Source: Thamnaconus septentrionalis
Lineage: Eukaryota > Chordata > Actinopteri > Tetraodontiformes > Monacanthidae
Length of the DNA: 64,000 nt
Direction: 5' to 3'
Assembly: GCA_009823395.1 (NCBI GenBank)
Contig: CM020507.1
Location: 3,681,501 to 3,745,500 of the forward strand
Positions 23,699 to 36,253 of this stretch are shown piece after piece. A model generated the notes under the pieces. It did no database searches, was not told the DNA's origin, and was given only the letters and a program-made list of their open reading frames with translations. Numbering within the stretch: the first letter of the stretch is position 1; every line of letters begins with the position of its first letter. A program made the position numbers and the translations under genes.

Positions 23699-24676
23699 TT
23701 CTTGTGTGTGGTCAGCACTCTGCAAGTCATTACTTCTTTTTAAAAGTGTGTCACAACAGTACTGGTAATGATCTGCGTGTGTGAGAGCGTAAAGATTGTC
23801 TGGGTTCATTTTTTACTTTTTCACCAGTGCCAATAATCGGATGAAGGATGTCAAGTTCCACTAAAGCTCGACTTTTTTTTGGCGCCCTGTTGTGTGTCAC
23901 TGTCAGAAGGCGACTTCTCTTAGTCAGCGTCAGTTTGTGTGTGTGTGTGTGTGTATTCTGCTGGTCATCGCAGTTCAGCTCTCACTTGAGTTTCCTGTAA
24001 TGTTTCCTGCCGTGTCCTCGCCTTCCCTCTGCCAGAAGCTCTCAGGTCACCAGGTGATGTTTCATGAATGAAACTGAGCAAATTGGGCAAAAAATGGAAG
24101 GTTTTGCCGCGTTTTACACAGTTGAGACACGACTGAACACACTTGCTCTGAACGTACACGTCACACCATATGTCAATCAGTAGGAAGTGGCTCCCTGGGG
24201 CCGGATGTAGGGGGCGCCACAGGATGTTTGGCTGCGTTACATAACTCTTTAAAAGTCAAAGTTTTGGATCTGCAGCTCTTGTGTGAAAACTGCTGACTGG
24301 TGCCTCCCTGAAAATCATTGTCATCAACATTTGGGAAATCGCTGGCCGAGTTTTGTAGAGTTGTGCGACAGAAAAGCTGGCTGGTGTCTCTGTAACACTT
24401 TGAGATGCTCTGTGATCCGTCTGCACAGCTTTTACCTGCATTACTAATTAATGTTCTGTATTAGCTGACTGGCAACGGTGCAGTTTAGACGTAAATGTTT
24501 GAACAGAGGTTTGCACAAGTGTGTGTGTGTGTGTGTGTGTTGGCTGGCAGTGTTTCCTCTGGCATCTCACTGTGTTTTTTTCGCTGAGTGAGGAAGCAGG
24601 AAGCTCCTCCGTATCATCACACATTTCCTCTTCTCTCCTTCTGCACACACACTCTGCCCCTCCACCCAGACCACTG

Positions 24677-24708
<32 letters not shown>

Positions 24709-27700
24709 CCTGCCTAATAGCAGTATTCAGCCTTTTAAACAGACTCTCTTGGCCAATGTCAAATTTTACCTATTTTGCTCACATCAGTTTTCAGTTTTTT
24801 GTCTCCTTCCAAACTTGTGAATGGTGCAACAAAGTGTCTTTGTGTTTTTAGCGCGAGGATGTAAACAGAGGGCTAAATGTGCTTTCAGAGTTTTTTGTGC
24901 TGCTGTGTAGCTGCTCCACAGGGTTGAGGGATGGAAAATAAACTGGAAGGTCAGTGTTGTTGCGCTGAAGTTGTGTTTGCCTTGGAGGTGTGTCGCCGTG
25001 TCTGCACGTTGTTTTGGGCTTTGTTGTTTTGGGACCCGTCTCATTCTGTCTCACCGTCAGTCCATTGAGTTTTTAGATCAGGTAGGATGAAGTTGCGTGA
25101 ATAATATTGTGTTGACCAACCTTGGTGGTGGCGCAGAAAAGTTGATCCGTTTTTCTAGTAGTTTTGCAACAGTCTGTTGCTGAGGGAACTTTGGCCGGAG
25201 CAGCAGATCATCACCTCTTTCCTGTCCGCGACCGTTTGCCGTGATGTCATGTGACCGGCGCCCCCTCGCTGCTGATTGCTCAGCTTTACGGTCAGTGTTT
25301 CTGGCGGAGCAGCTGGCCCTGCTTCCTGGCAGGCTGCAGGATGTTGAGGAGGACGGATGACACGAGCTGCCTGCCGGGGAGGTTTTTCTCTTTCCTCCCT
25401 CCAACTTCTTCTTCTTCTTCTTCTCCTTCTTCTACTTCTTCTTCTGTGGAATGTGTTGATTCAGCGCTGTGGGCACTATAGAACCGTAGCAATAAAGTTT
25501 CAACCAGGTACCTCATTGAGAAGCTCAGTTTTTTTTGAAGAATTGAAGCCCTGGAATAAGGAGAGGATGAAAAACATCCATGATAGAATGATCACTCACA
25601 ACAATATCAGTGTGTCAAGGTGTGAGATGTCAGGGCAACTACTGCTGCTGTTGTTCTTTATTCACAACAGTCTTGAGTTTATCTCATTGATGGAAACATA
25701 CCAAGAATTTATTGTATATTTGAACTTCCTTTTTTTTTTTATCACCAACACTGCCTCTGCCTTTCCCTTTAGAGGCAAACAAGGATATTGTTTGAGGGGG
25801 AAAATAATTAGACAACTTCTCCGAAAGTCTTATTCACTGTTTGATATTTTGTTGTTGTTGTTTCTCTCAGCCCGGACCGGCCAACATTCCTGCTGAAAAC
25901 ACCCGCACCAAGTCCAATGGGCCCAAACAGGCGTCGCTGTTTAATGACGACACAGACGACCTGTTTGCCGGTACACAAGAACACACACACAAGAACACAC
26001 ACACACACACACACTCTCCTGCAGGCCGACTGGGCTGTTGACTGTGTTTCCTGGTTTCCTGCCCACAGAAGCGACGGAGGAGGTCTCGCTGGACAGTCCC
26101 GACAGAGAAGTGCTGCTGTCGGACGGACCGTCGCCCGCCATCACCCCCATCACCCCTCCCACCTCCGTCATCACCCCCCGCATCACCATCGGCCACGATG
26201 ACATGTTCACACACTCGTCCTTCGATGAGGTGAGCGGACTCGCAACACAGCTACTGACAGTAATATAAGATGAATGGGAAAAAAAAGTAGAGAAAGAAGT
26301 CAAGCTGGTAAAAGGTCAGACAGAGGTCATGATTGACACGACTGTTTGTGTGTTTTTTTTTTTTTAATTTCTTCTTCAGATTGAGGAGGAGGAGGGAGAC
26401 GATTCATTGGACATCAGCATATCAGTGTCTGACCCAGAAAAAATTGGTGAGTGCACACGGATTTACTCACCATTAGCAGCTTTTCATCTTCTTTTCGCCT
26501 TTGGGACAGTTTTCACTCTTCAGAGGCATCACTGCTGTTTGTTGGCTCCTGAATGCTTTGGCAGAGCTGGAAACACTCTGACAAGTTCAACCAGTTTGAG
26601 CTCCCTGGCTTCCATCTGCTCCTCTGTTTTATTTTATTTATCAATGCTAACGATGTTTAGACATGATAAGTTCCTTAAAGAGTCACATGACTGTGCGTGT
26701 GTTCCAGGTGACGGCATGAACGCCTACATGGCCTACAAAGTGACAACCAAGGTGAGAGAGCACGGCTGGTGCCTTGTGTGCCTTGTCGAGTGAAAAGAAT
26801 AGGTGGAACTTAATCATAACACTCGCCATTGTTACATTTTAACTGTGTGTGAGATAGATGGATATCTGGATAGATAGATAGATAGATGGATAGGTAGATA
26901 GATGTACTGTATTTTTTTTAACTACACCATCAGTAAAAAGTTTGCACACGAAGGTGTGTGCAAACTCTCATGGATTTTTTTTTTTAATTTTACAAATTTC
27001 TACACTACCGATATGTCTATGATGTCATATTTGATATACGTTCACCTCTAGTAAGACGTTCTTCCACGGTTCTGTGCCTCCAGACGTCCCTCTCCGTCTT
27101 CAAGAGCCAAGACTTTGCCGTCAAGCGGCGTTTCAGCGACTTCCTGGGCCTGCACGGCAAACTGGCCTCCAAGTACTTGCACGTGGGCTACATCGTCCCT
27201 CCGGCACCGGAGAAAAGCATCATGGGTAAGCTGAGCTGCAGCGACACGCAGTCGCAGGCTGTTTGTGAATCTGAATGATCCCTCGGCTGATTCCACCGTC
27301 GGCCTCCGTCTCTGCAGGCATGACCAAAGTGAAGGTAGGGAAGGAGGACCAGTCGTCCAACGAGTTTGTGGCGAAGAGGAGGTCGGCGCTGGAGAGGTGA
27401 ACCTGCACTGCCAGAGACTGAAGCACACAGCCAGACCCCAAAAAAAATGCCTTACCTGTGTTTGCAGTTACAAATTGGATGTATATTAATTGTAATTGTT
27501 CGACACTTGTTAATCAAGGAGAAAAGAAAAGTTTGTCTCGTGGACGCACCTCTCTGAACTGCTGGTGTTTTGCGGTCATGTGATTAGTGATGCTGCGGGT
27601 CATTACGGAGACAAACTGGCTCAGAAGCCCGGCCGACGAAAGGTTATAAACCACAAAAATTAGGGCTGTCATTATGACGATGGCGGGAAGCGACGGCGTG

Positions 27701-28740
27701 CGCTGAACGGGAGGCGAGCAGGTGGGCGGGGCTGACATTCCCCTGCCCTTTTCTGATGATGCCGCTTGATTGACGGGAAGGTCAGCCAGTGACGGGTGGT
27801 GGAGCTGCAGAATTCCACGCTGATGGACACACACACACAGTAACAAACATCAATGGTGATTTTGCTTTGAGAAATGCCAGTGTTTGATGCTGAGTACTTC
27901 AGGAGGAAGATTACGTCTTGAAGCTCAATATTAAATAAATGAGGCTCCAGTGAGACCAGGAGACCCAGGAACCCAAACCTTTCAAGCTGATCTCCGTTTT
28001 GTTGTGTTTGTGCGCATTTCTCCCTGCAGGTACCTGTTGCGAACAGTCAAACACCCCATCCTGCTGAAGGATCCCGACGTGCTGCAGTTTTTGGAGAGCT
28101 CAGAGGTAAACGGCTCACCAGCAGTTCAGATTATTCCCGAAGCAACTTACCGTCTGATCCTGTGATGAAAATGAGAAACTTTGGAGTGGAAGGACCCGGT
28201 TAGGTTTTATTCGTTTATTGGTTATTGATTTTTTTCTTGTGTTGAACGTCCATCGGCAGTCCGGCCGTGTTGAGACGTCTCGCTGAGGACAAACGGGGAC
28301 ACAAAGTCTTCTCAGAAAACCCTTTCCTGACTTTTCTCTTAATTTCTTTTTCTCCACTCGGAAGCAAAAAAAGCGAGCGACAAGGTCGGCGCAGCCAGTC
28401 TGCGGCCGCGAGTCCAGCGCCGTTTGAAAACTGCCTCGGGGTTTAAGGAGCCGCGGCGTTTCCTGTTTCCTCGTTTTAGTTCTCCTCCCCCGACTAAATC
28501 CCCCATAACACGTCCTGCTGTTGCTCTCTCCTCCTCCTCCTCCTCCTCTTCCTCCACCTCTCCGTCCACCACCTCCTCCTGCCCTCCATCAGCCACCTCA
28601 GCGCCGCCGCCATGGTGTCGGGAAGCGGCCGGCAGTCGTTGGGTCCAGAATAAATGGCCTGGTGTCACCGACTTAACAGATGAATCACTCGGACGCTTGG
28701 CCGAGCGTGTCGCTCCGTCCGGCCAGCTTAATGAAACACA

Positions 28741-28819
<79 letters not shown>

Positions 28820-30486
28820 GGTTGAAATTGAAAGCTTACCCTCCCTCCGTCCCTGCTGCCTTCACACCTTCACCCCGGTCCCCACGTTAGCCCCCCCCGC
28901 CCCCGGGGACCCAGCCACTCCCTTAGCCCCCCACACGTCCACGTTGAGTGAAATTGGTGTTTGCTGTTAACAGTGATAGGAGGGTTTTACATCTGCAAAA
29001 CGTCTCGGACCAAAGTAAACTTTTCCCCCAAAATGAAGAAAAATGAGGCTATTTTCAGACGGACGTCCAGCCGCAGCAAAGTTCCCAGCGGGGATTTTGC
29101 TCCACTTTGGCGCATTAAGCACGTGGCCTGTTGACCGAGCACAGAACGTGGGAGACATTACAATCAGAGGGGCGAGAAACAACAGCAACCTTGATTGAGA
29201 AAAGAAAGATTGAGAAAAATTTCTTTCTTGTTTTCTGTGATGACTTAATTTTAACCTGAGGATTGTTTTATTCTTGCTTAATGTTTTTAATTCATTTGGA
29301 TTACTTTTGTAGCACTTTTACATTTCCTTGTTAAAATATAAAGTGAGTTATAAATAAATGTATTATTATTATCATTATTATTCTTAGAAAAAAAAAAAAA
29401 AAAAAACAGGAGAATGCACCCTAGAATAAAGAATGGAAATGGCCAGGAGGTTTAAAAATAATGCAACCAAACAGGCAGCACAATCATCAAAATGTAGACA
29501 ACAAAAGCTGTTCACTTAAAAAAAACTGTCTCTGCAGCTGCTGATCTGTGTGTGTGTCTGTGTGTCTGTGTGTCTGTGTGTCTGTGTGTCTGTGTGTGTG
29601 GGTGTTTGCTCACCGTCCAGTTGCCGCGGGCGGTCAACACTCAGGCTCTGAGCAGCGCCGGACTCCTGCGGATGGTCAACAAGGCCGCAGACGCCGTCAA
29701 CAAGATGACCATCAAGATGAACGAGTCGGACGCTGTGAGTGCCGTGACCTTTGACCCTTGGCACACTGCGAGAAATAAAAAACACGACGGGATGGGCAGT
29801 AACGGGCATTTGGCCGACTATCCAGTCCTAATAAACCCTCCGTGTGTGTGTGTGTGTGTGTGTTTTTTTTTTTTTGTGTGTTTTCGTGGGCGTGTGTGTG
29901 TGTCAGTGGTTCGAAGAGAAGCAGCAGCATTTTGAGAATCTGGATGTTCAGCTGAAGAAGCTTCACGCCAGCGTGGAGTCTCTGGTCTGCCACAGGAAAG
30001 GTACGAGTCCCTCACACTGAGCTTGTTCAAGTGTGTGTGTGTGTGTGTGCAAAATCACATCACATTTTCCCATCATAAATGCAGGGTTTATTTTTTTTTT
30101 TTTTTTAAATCAAAACACCCAAATTACCCCTCGCTTCAGTCAGTTCAGATTTTTTCCATTTGAAGCTGGCTGATTCCTAAGATGAACAGCAGGGGGCTGT
30201 AGTACTCCACTCACATGCCTCATGGTCACAGAAGAAGAAGATCCTACACTGGACATTGAAGTCTTTACTAAAGTCTTTTCTGTCACTAGTTGGAAAGATT
30301 TTTTTCTTGCATTTAAAAAAAAATCTTTTTTCATTTTAAAAACGTGTTTTTCCAAGAAATGTAAAAAAATAAAATAATCAAGTGTTGATTTTTTATAGCC
30401 ACACATATACAAGATTCCCATCAGGCCTCCAACTTGAACCCCGACCAGTGTCACAGTGAGAGCTTCAACTGTGCTGCAACCAGGAC

Positions 30487-30517
<31 letters not shown>

Positions 30518-31372
30518 TTTGCAGAGTTGTCGGTCAACACGGCGCAGTTCGCCAAGTCGGCGGCCATGCTGGGGAACAGCGAGGACCACACGGCTCTGTC
30601 TCGCGCCCTGTCCCAGCTGGCCGAGGTGGAGGAGAAGATCGACCAGCTGCACCAGGACCAGGCCAACGCCGACTTCTTCCTCTTCTCCGAGCTGCTGGGC
30701 GACTACGTCCGCCTCATCGGCGCCGTTAAGGTACGGAGGTCACAATCCTCTGGTGAAGGAGGGACCGGTTTTATTAGGAGATGATAAGGTTTTCGTCCAA
30801 CATTATTCTCTTGTGACTTACTGGCACTTCCTGGTTTGGAATCAAAAACAGTCTCCTGCATCCGGCAGGTAGGAGCCGAGACACCAGAGTAGAGCTGAAC
30901 TAGATTCCAGCAGGCCCATGGAGTTTTTTGTTGCATATTTGATTTGTCAGAGTGTGACATGGCTGCAGATAATTCATCTCTATGTAAACCCAGAGAACCA
31001 GTTTCAGCAGAAGGTGTGAGAACTGGTTATAGCAGCTACCAGAAGCCACAAGATGCAATAATATCACCGTGTTTAGGCCACAACACCATGTTGTTGCACA
31101 CTGGCAATATTCATATTTTTGCATAATAATGTTGCAACTTGTTTTTTTTTTCTTCTCCCTTTCCCCCCTGCCATTTAGAGAATTAACTTTTACTACCATC
31201 TAGTGGACAGAAAAGTAATTTATTGTTTGGGAAAAGTTGACTTCTAATATTCAGTTTTCTTTGAATTAGTGCAAATGTTGACATATGAAATATTCACAAT
31301 TCATCAGAACTTCATTAAATATCTTAATTTGTCATTTTATTGATGCAGTGAGACCGTTGTGATACAACACGT

Positions 31373-31447
<75 letters not shown>

Positions 31448-33453
31448 GCGCCATTCTTTAACTTGTTTGTTCGCTTCTTATCACATCAAAAACGTGCCTG
31501 ATGAAATTATAAAATCATAAATTAAAAGTGAAATAAAAAAAAAGGATCAGTAAGAATAGATTGAATAATATACTATCTGCAAAAATACAAAAATCCACTT
31601 CATTGGAAAACAAAGAAAATGACAAAAGTGTCCATGCAAAATAAATGAATGAATAAATAAAAGGAGTCACTGTGGTGGTTAGTCCTTCTCTTCCCTGGCT
31701 TTAGTTCATCCGGTCTTTGTTTGTGCGTGTGCGTCCAGGGTGTGTTTGACCACCGCATCAAGACGTGGCAGAAGTGGCAGGACAGCCAGCTGCTGCTGCA
31801 GAAGAAACGGGAGGCCGAGGCCAAACTGCAGTACATCAACAAACCGGACAAGCTGCAGCAGGCCAAAGACGAGATCAAAGAGGTGAGACGGCGTCTCGGC
31901 CCGCGGTGCCTCCAGGGCTCTGGAGTGGCGTCAACCTCACGAGCTGAGGAGGCCACTCGGGAAGTGTCCCGCTCACTGTTTACTGCCTTAAATTATCCCC
32001 ACTTCTGTAGAAACACCAATAAATGGACACAGTAGCTGTGTTTCCATCAGCCCTAGAGTTGCACAGAGCGTAAATATCGCAATAGAAAACTGGTGATGGA
32101 AACAGCTCAACTTGGAAAAACCTCTAAAATATGGCTAAAGGTTTCGACGCTCTCGTGAGGTGGTTTTTCAGATGTGTCCATATAGAGGAATATCACAAAA
32201 GTGTCATGGAAAAACTTTTTTGGCATTTACATGTCACGTCTCGTGACGAGTTCACTTCAAGTGAAGTTCAAATTGTTTTCAGTCATCAAAGAGAAAAATA
32301 TAACGACCATTCTTGACAGCAAACAACATGGAAATTCAGATTTTTGGCAAAATGTTTTGTACCTCCATCCTCCTCAAAGCTGTGGTCTCGCGGGATGAGA
32401 TTTGATAAGAATTATGGCTGATAAGCTTGGCACCATTCAATGGAAACACCTGCAAATTGCAATCGCAAAAAACTGTCATGCAAATGCACACACACACACA
32501 CACACACACAAAGCTCTTAATGACTCCGAAATCCAGTGCAGTTGAACCTCCATCAGCAGCCCACTGCATTTGGATTTTGATTTTCTATGATTTATTTTTA
32601 TTACATAAGAATTTTTTTTTTTTTATGTATTTCATAGCTCAGATCCTTCAAAGCAGCAACTCTCCTCTGTCTGCATTGTGTGTGTGTGTGTGTGTGTGCA
32701 AGCATGCCTGTCCGTCCGATGTGCTGACAGGAGCACAAAACCACAGTCCACTCATGTGAAAAGTTTATTCTTTTTTTTTTTTTTGTGCTCAGCAGCAGCA
32801 GCTCGTGTTTTCCTTCAATCGTCGGACTTCACACGAGCTCAGCACGAGCAACAAGAGCAGGAGAGAGTAGAAAAGTACTTTATTAGAGCGTCTGTTGAAG
32901 CTGTCACCACACAAAATCTCCTCCTCTGTCAGGATGCACACACACACACACACACACACTCACACACAGGGCCTGGTCGGGGGTCTGGTATTAGAGCAGA
33001 GAAGCTGTCAGATGTGGGCTTTTGGCCGAGGGAGGCTGTCAGAAGCTTCGGACGAGGACAGATCGCAGTAGAGTTGCAACCAACATTTATTTGGAGCCGG
33101 CGTGAGTTTTGCTCCCCGTCAGGAGGCGGCTTTCGGCTCGCTCGCTGACAACAGCACGAGGAAAACACACACACCCATATATATAAATAGATATATATTT
33201 TTTTTGCTGTTGTTGTTGTCTTGAGGTTAAAAAAAATGGAGAGAAAACAGTTTTTGCCTCTCGCAGTTGGGAACCTGCTGAGCAGCTCCTGCAGACGGCA
33301 GATTACTGCTGCTGATAAAGAAGACAGACAAAAAAAAACCCAACACATCCATAGTCAATGACGTGGCGGGAAGAGCGGCGAGTAAAATCAACATCCTGCT
33401 CCTCCAGAGGAAGCAGAAGGTTTAGCCTCCCGCCGCTTCGCTTCGCCGCCGCC

Positions 33454-33486
<33 letters not shown>

Positions 33487-33983
33487 AGACGTCAGTTTGC
33501 TTTCAGTCTGGACTGATAAACGTGCGCATGATTCATGATTCAACTGTCAAAAAAAAAAACTAAATTCCAAAGAAAATAACACAAAAAGAAAAGAAGGCAA
33601 CAGATCATTTTTAGACCCGATGATGGCGACTGCAAAATCGAGAGTGGATGAATGAAGTTGAGCAAAAATCTCAATCTGCTGTTAAGTGAATTTCTCTCTC
33701 TGATTCTACGATGTCTCGTCACGTGCATGAAGACGTTGCTGCTGCGTCATGCTCACACAGTCATGCAGAAAATTCAGCCCATCAATGATTTAAACATTTG
33801 AATAAAGCAAAAGTCAGTGTAAGTTTTTTTTAATTATTATTAATTACTATATAGAGTTCCAAATACTATAATAAGAATAAGAATGCAATTATATTAAACT
33901 GCGTGTAATAATATGATATATGCAATTTTCATATTGCAGCTGTGAGTATAACAGAAAGATGTGAGGCTTTTCCAGCCTGTAAG

Positions 33984-34055
<72 letters not shown>

Positions 34056-35424
34056 TCCACTTCCTGGCTTCCATTTCAGTTCTGCCAGCGTTTGAGGGAG
34101 GGGATACATTTCCTTTCTTGTTATTATTACTATTGTTTTGTCCTCCCGGTTGGCACCTTGTTTTCTTTGCTCATGTCTGCTGCTGATCTTCCTCTTTGAT
34201 TTTGGAAGCGCTGAACATCTTTTTATCCTCCTCCCCCTCCTCCTGCTCTCCCTCTTAAATTTTGCTGCCTTTTCCCTGCCATGCCTCCTTGCAACCAGGA
34301 GATAGAGGAGGTAGGACCGGCCCCCACCTGTCTGCCTGCCTGTCTGTCTGTCTGCCTGTCTGTCTGCCTGTCAGCCTCACTGACTGACTGACTGACTGAC
34401 TGACTGCCAGCCTGCCTCACACACTCTTCATTGGCCTCATTTCATCTGGTTCTTGCATCCCTTCCATGCCCAGTTTGTTGGTTGGTTCATGTATTGATTT
34501 ATCCCTGCGATACCATAAGTCACATGACGGAGTTTGTTGGTTGTTGATGTTTGAAACATTTTTCCAACACCGGTCATGTGACACTTCAGATCATCTCATC
34601 CAGTTCACTGTTAATTTGCATCATATTTTGCCTGCATGATTTTTAATCTTTCACCATAGTAGCAGTGATGCTGCCACCTGGCACCTGGTTGTGTTCTTTC
34701 ACTGTCTCGTCACAGCCGGCAGGTGTTGTGTGACCAGTCTGCAGCTTTTATTAAACTTCAGTATCAACCACAGCCACTTCACTCCTGCTGAAATAGAGAG
34801 ACATTGTTTCTGAAGCGCCAGAAGAAATTAGAAGTCCACATGTTTCCCGCTGATATTAGCTGTAGCTCCGCCCAACATTGTAGCATGAGTCACAGATAAG
34901 AGCCACAAGATTAAAAACGGCCCATTCCATTTGTTTTTGTCCTCCTTAAACATTCATTATCTTTTATTGATTTATAATATGGAGAAAGTGTAATCAAAAG
35001 TCAAGTCAAAGTCAAAGCCCCAAAATGAAAATAAAATATAGTAATGCTATATTTAAACAAAATATACAAAGAGTGAATAAATAGAATAATAAAAGAAGTC
35101 ATGGAATTTTTGCAATTGAAGAAAAATATCTACAGAACTTAAAGTGGCACTCAGCTGTTACAGAAGGATGGTTGATGTCGCACTCAGTTACGTCAGTAAG
35201 TAAGTCAGCAATGAAACAGGAAAAAAGCATAAAGCGTGTGTGAATTACAGCAACCGACCTAAGATATGAGCCCACAGTCATCTATGGTGGAAATGCTAAT
35301 CTATTGAAATGCAGAGGGTATTGATATTGTATTGTTCATGATTAGATTGCTATAAGTCTTGCATTTTTTTTTTAAATTTACAGTCAGGAATTACTCTGAC
35401 AGTGTCGCTCGGCTCACTGATGTA

Positions 35425-35480
<56 letters not shown>

Positions 35481-36253
35481 CAGCTGGAGGATAAGGTCCA
35501 TCAGGGGGAGAGAGACTTTGAGCAGATCTCCAAAACCATCCGTAAGGAAGTCACCAGGTTCGAGGTGAGGACGCCGTGATGCGAGACACTCGCTGGAAAT
35601 GTGACGAAAAATCACGACGGCTGATTTTTGTTTTTTCTGCTGATTATTTTTTTTTCTTTGTTTTTGCTTTTCACAACAGAAACAAAGAGTGAAAGACTTT
35701 AAAAGCATCATTATTAAATATCTGGAGTCTCTGGTTCAAACACAACAGCAGGTACAGTTGGAAACAGTTGGTTTTAAAAAATCTTTACACAGTGACGACA
35801 GTGAGTATATTTCCTTATCTTGGAAAATAGCCCACTGACATTTGAACAGGGTAAACATTAATGTTGCAAGTAGATGGATATTTTAAAGAGTAATATTGAG
35901 AAAACATTATACTTACTTAATTAATAATTTCATGTGTTTAATAAAAAAAATGTCACTGGAAATGTTTGACAGATGCTGAAAATGTTTTTTGTTATGTTTG
36001 AGTTGATGATTTTTTAAATCATGTTTTTCCTTTTCTTGTCTCTAGTTAATTATAATTGAGTGCTATTGTGGATGAATGTCTAAATAGACTTACAGTCAAC
36101 AAAACGTAGCTTAATAAGTTGTGCGTCATTGCACGCTTTTGCATATACATATAATATCAAGAATGAAATGAAAAAGGATTTTGACTGGTGTTTCTCCCAC
36201 AGCTGATAAAATACTGGGACGCCTTCTTACCCGAGGCCAAGGCCATCTCATAA
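20969..36253 (+). CDS. snx2: Sorting nexin-2, 15 coding exons
   Basis: Exons: 20969-21049, 25871-25970, 26069-26229, 26380-26446, 26708-26751, 27084-27225, 27318-27396, 28030-28105, 29621-29734, 29907-30000, 30525-30730, 31739-31882, 35484-35564, 35680-35751, 36203-36253. All are GT-AG and in frame, giving 503 residues (human SNX2 519). The acidic N-terminus has LEDGEDLF and [19 protein letters not shown]. The PX domain (about 125-249) has RRFSDF at 166-171 and PPAPEKS at 190-196, the phosphoinositide pocket. Then follow an amphipathic segment and a BAR domain (about 265-500), ending [15 protein letters not shown]2 rather than SNX1 is shown by [46 protein letters not shown] and GVFDHR. Family role: SNX1/2-SNX5/6 (ESCPE-1/retromer) tubule formation on endosomes for retrograde cargo sorting. 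The start has A at -3. Intron 1 is 4.8 kb, intron 12 is 3.6 kb. Confidence 0.97.
21280..21345 (+). repeat. (TG)n microsatellite, snx2 intron 1
   Basis: About 32 uninterrupted TG units. Confidence 0.95.
22895..23105 (+). mobile_element. Tc1-type transposon remnant (snx2 intron 1)
   Basis: It begins ACACTACCAGTCAAAAGTTT followed by GGACACACCCTCTGAATT, the hallmark terminus of a fish Tc1-like family, and continues with ATGGAATTATGTTGGAAACA and TTCTTCAAAACTGCCACCTT. This is one end only, with no transposase ORF. Confidence 0.65.
23650..23696 (+). repeat. (CA)n microsatellite, snx2 intron 1
   Basis: About 23 CA units. Confidence 0.95.
26920..26975 (+). repeat. Small hairpin resembling fused Tc1-like ends (snx2 intron 5)
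   Basis: CTACACCATCAGTAAAAAG resembles a Tc1-like terminus and is followed by a stem-loop, GTTTGCACAC then GAAG then GTGTGTGCAAAC. A GATA tetranucleotide repeat (26857-26905) lies just upstream. Possibly an internally deleted terminal pair. Confidence 0.4.
28744..28819 (+). repeat. (TG)n microsatellite, snx2 intron 8
   Basis: About 37 TG units, one of the longest dinucleotide runs in the window. Intron 8 spans 28106-29620 and also carries a (TGTGTGTC)n run at 29547-29600 that ends about 20 bases before the acceptor. Confidence 0.95.
30486..30518 (+). repeat. (GAT)n tract in the snx2 intron 10 acceptor
   Basis: About eleven GAT units lie between the last upstream AG and the acceptor TTTGCAG at 30518-30524, taking the place of the usual polypyrimidine tract. 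Exon 11 (from 30525) is strongly supported by its protein sequence. Confidence 0.85.
31375..31450 (+). repeat. (CA)n microsatellite, snx2 intron 11
   Basis: About 36 CA units ending in CGCGCG, an alternating purine-pyrimidine stretch. Confidence 0.95.
32035..32480 (-). mobile_element. MITE-like element, copy 3, longer form (snx2 intron 12)
   Basis: Same family in the opposite orientation. It starts with GCTGTGTTTCCATCAG and contains complements of the ACCTTTAGCCATATTTTAGAGG and CACTTGAAGTGAAC blocks. The second end (TTGCAATCGCAAAAAACTGTCAT) runs straight into a CA microsatellite. It is about 100 bp longer in the middle than copy 1. Confidence 0.8.
33456..33486 (+). repeat. (CTG)n tract, about 10 units
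   Basis: CTG run in snx2 intron 12, preceded by a CCGCCGCCG stretch. Confidence 0.9.
33986..34054 (+). repeat. (TG)n microsatellite, snx2 intron 12
   Basis: About 34 TG units. Confidence 0.95.
35426..35483 (+). repeat. (TG)n microsatellite forming the acceptor region of snx2 exon 13
   Basis: About 26 TG units run into TTTCAG at 35478-35483, leaving only three pyrimidines before CAG. The repeat replaces the polypyrimidine tract. Confidence 0.95.

Larger units (their letters stand above)
21050..25870 (+). other. snx2 intron 1
   Basis: A 4.8-kb intron with no recognised exon on either strand. It contains a TG repeat (21280-21345), a CCTCCT tract (about 22376-22405), a Tc1 remnant (22895-23105), CA repeats (23650-23696, 24678-24704), a TG run (24519-24540) and a CTT tract (about 25408-25446). 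First introns often carry regulatory DNA, but nothing specific is visible. Confidence 0.6.
31883..35483 (+). other. snx2 intron 12
   Basis: A 3.6-kb intron with a MITE copy (32035-32480), CA runs (32488-32509, 32936-32960), a TG run (32678-32698), a CTG tract (33456-33486), a long TG repeat (33986-34054), a CTGT/CTGC/ACTG tetranucleotide region (about 34328-34420) and a TG repeat (35426-35478) ending at the acceptor. No alternative exon recognised. Confidence 0.6.
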
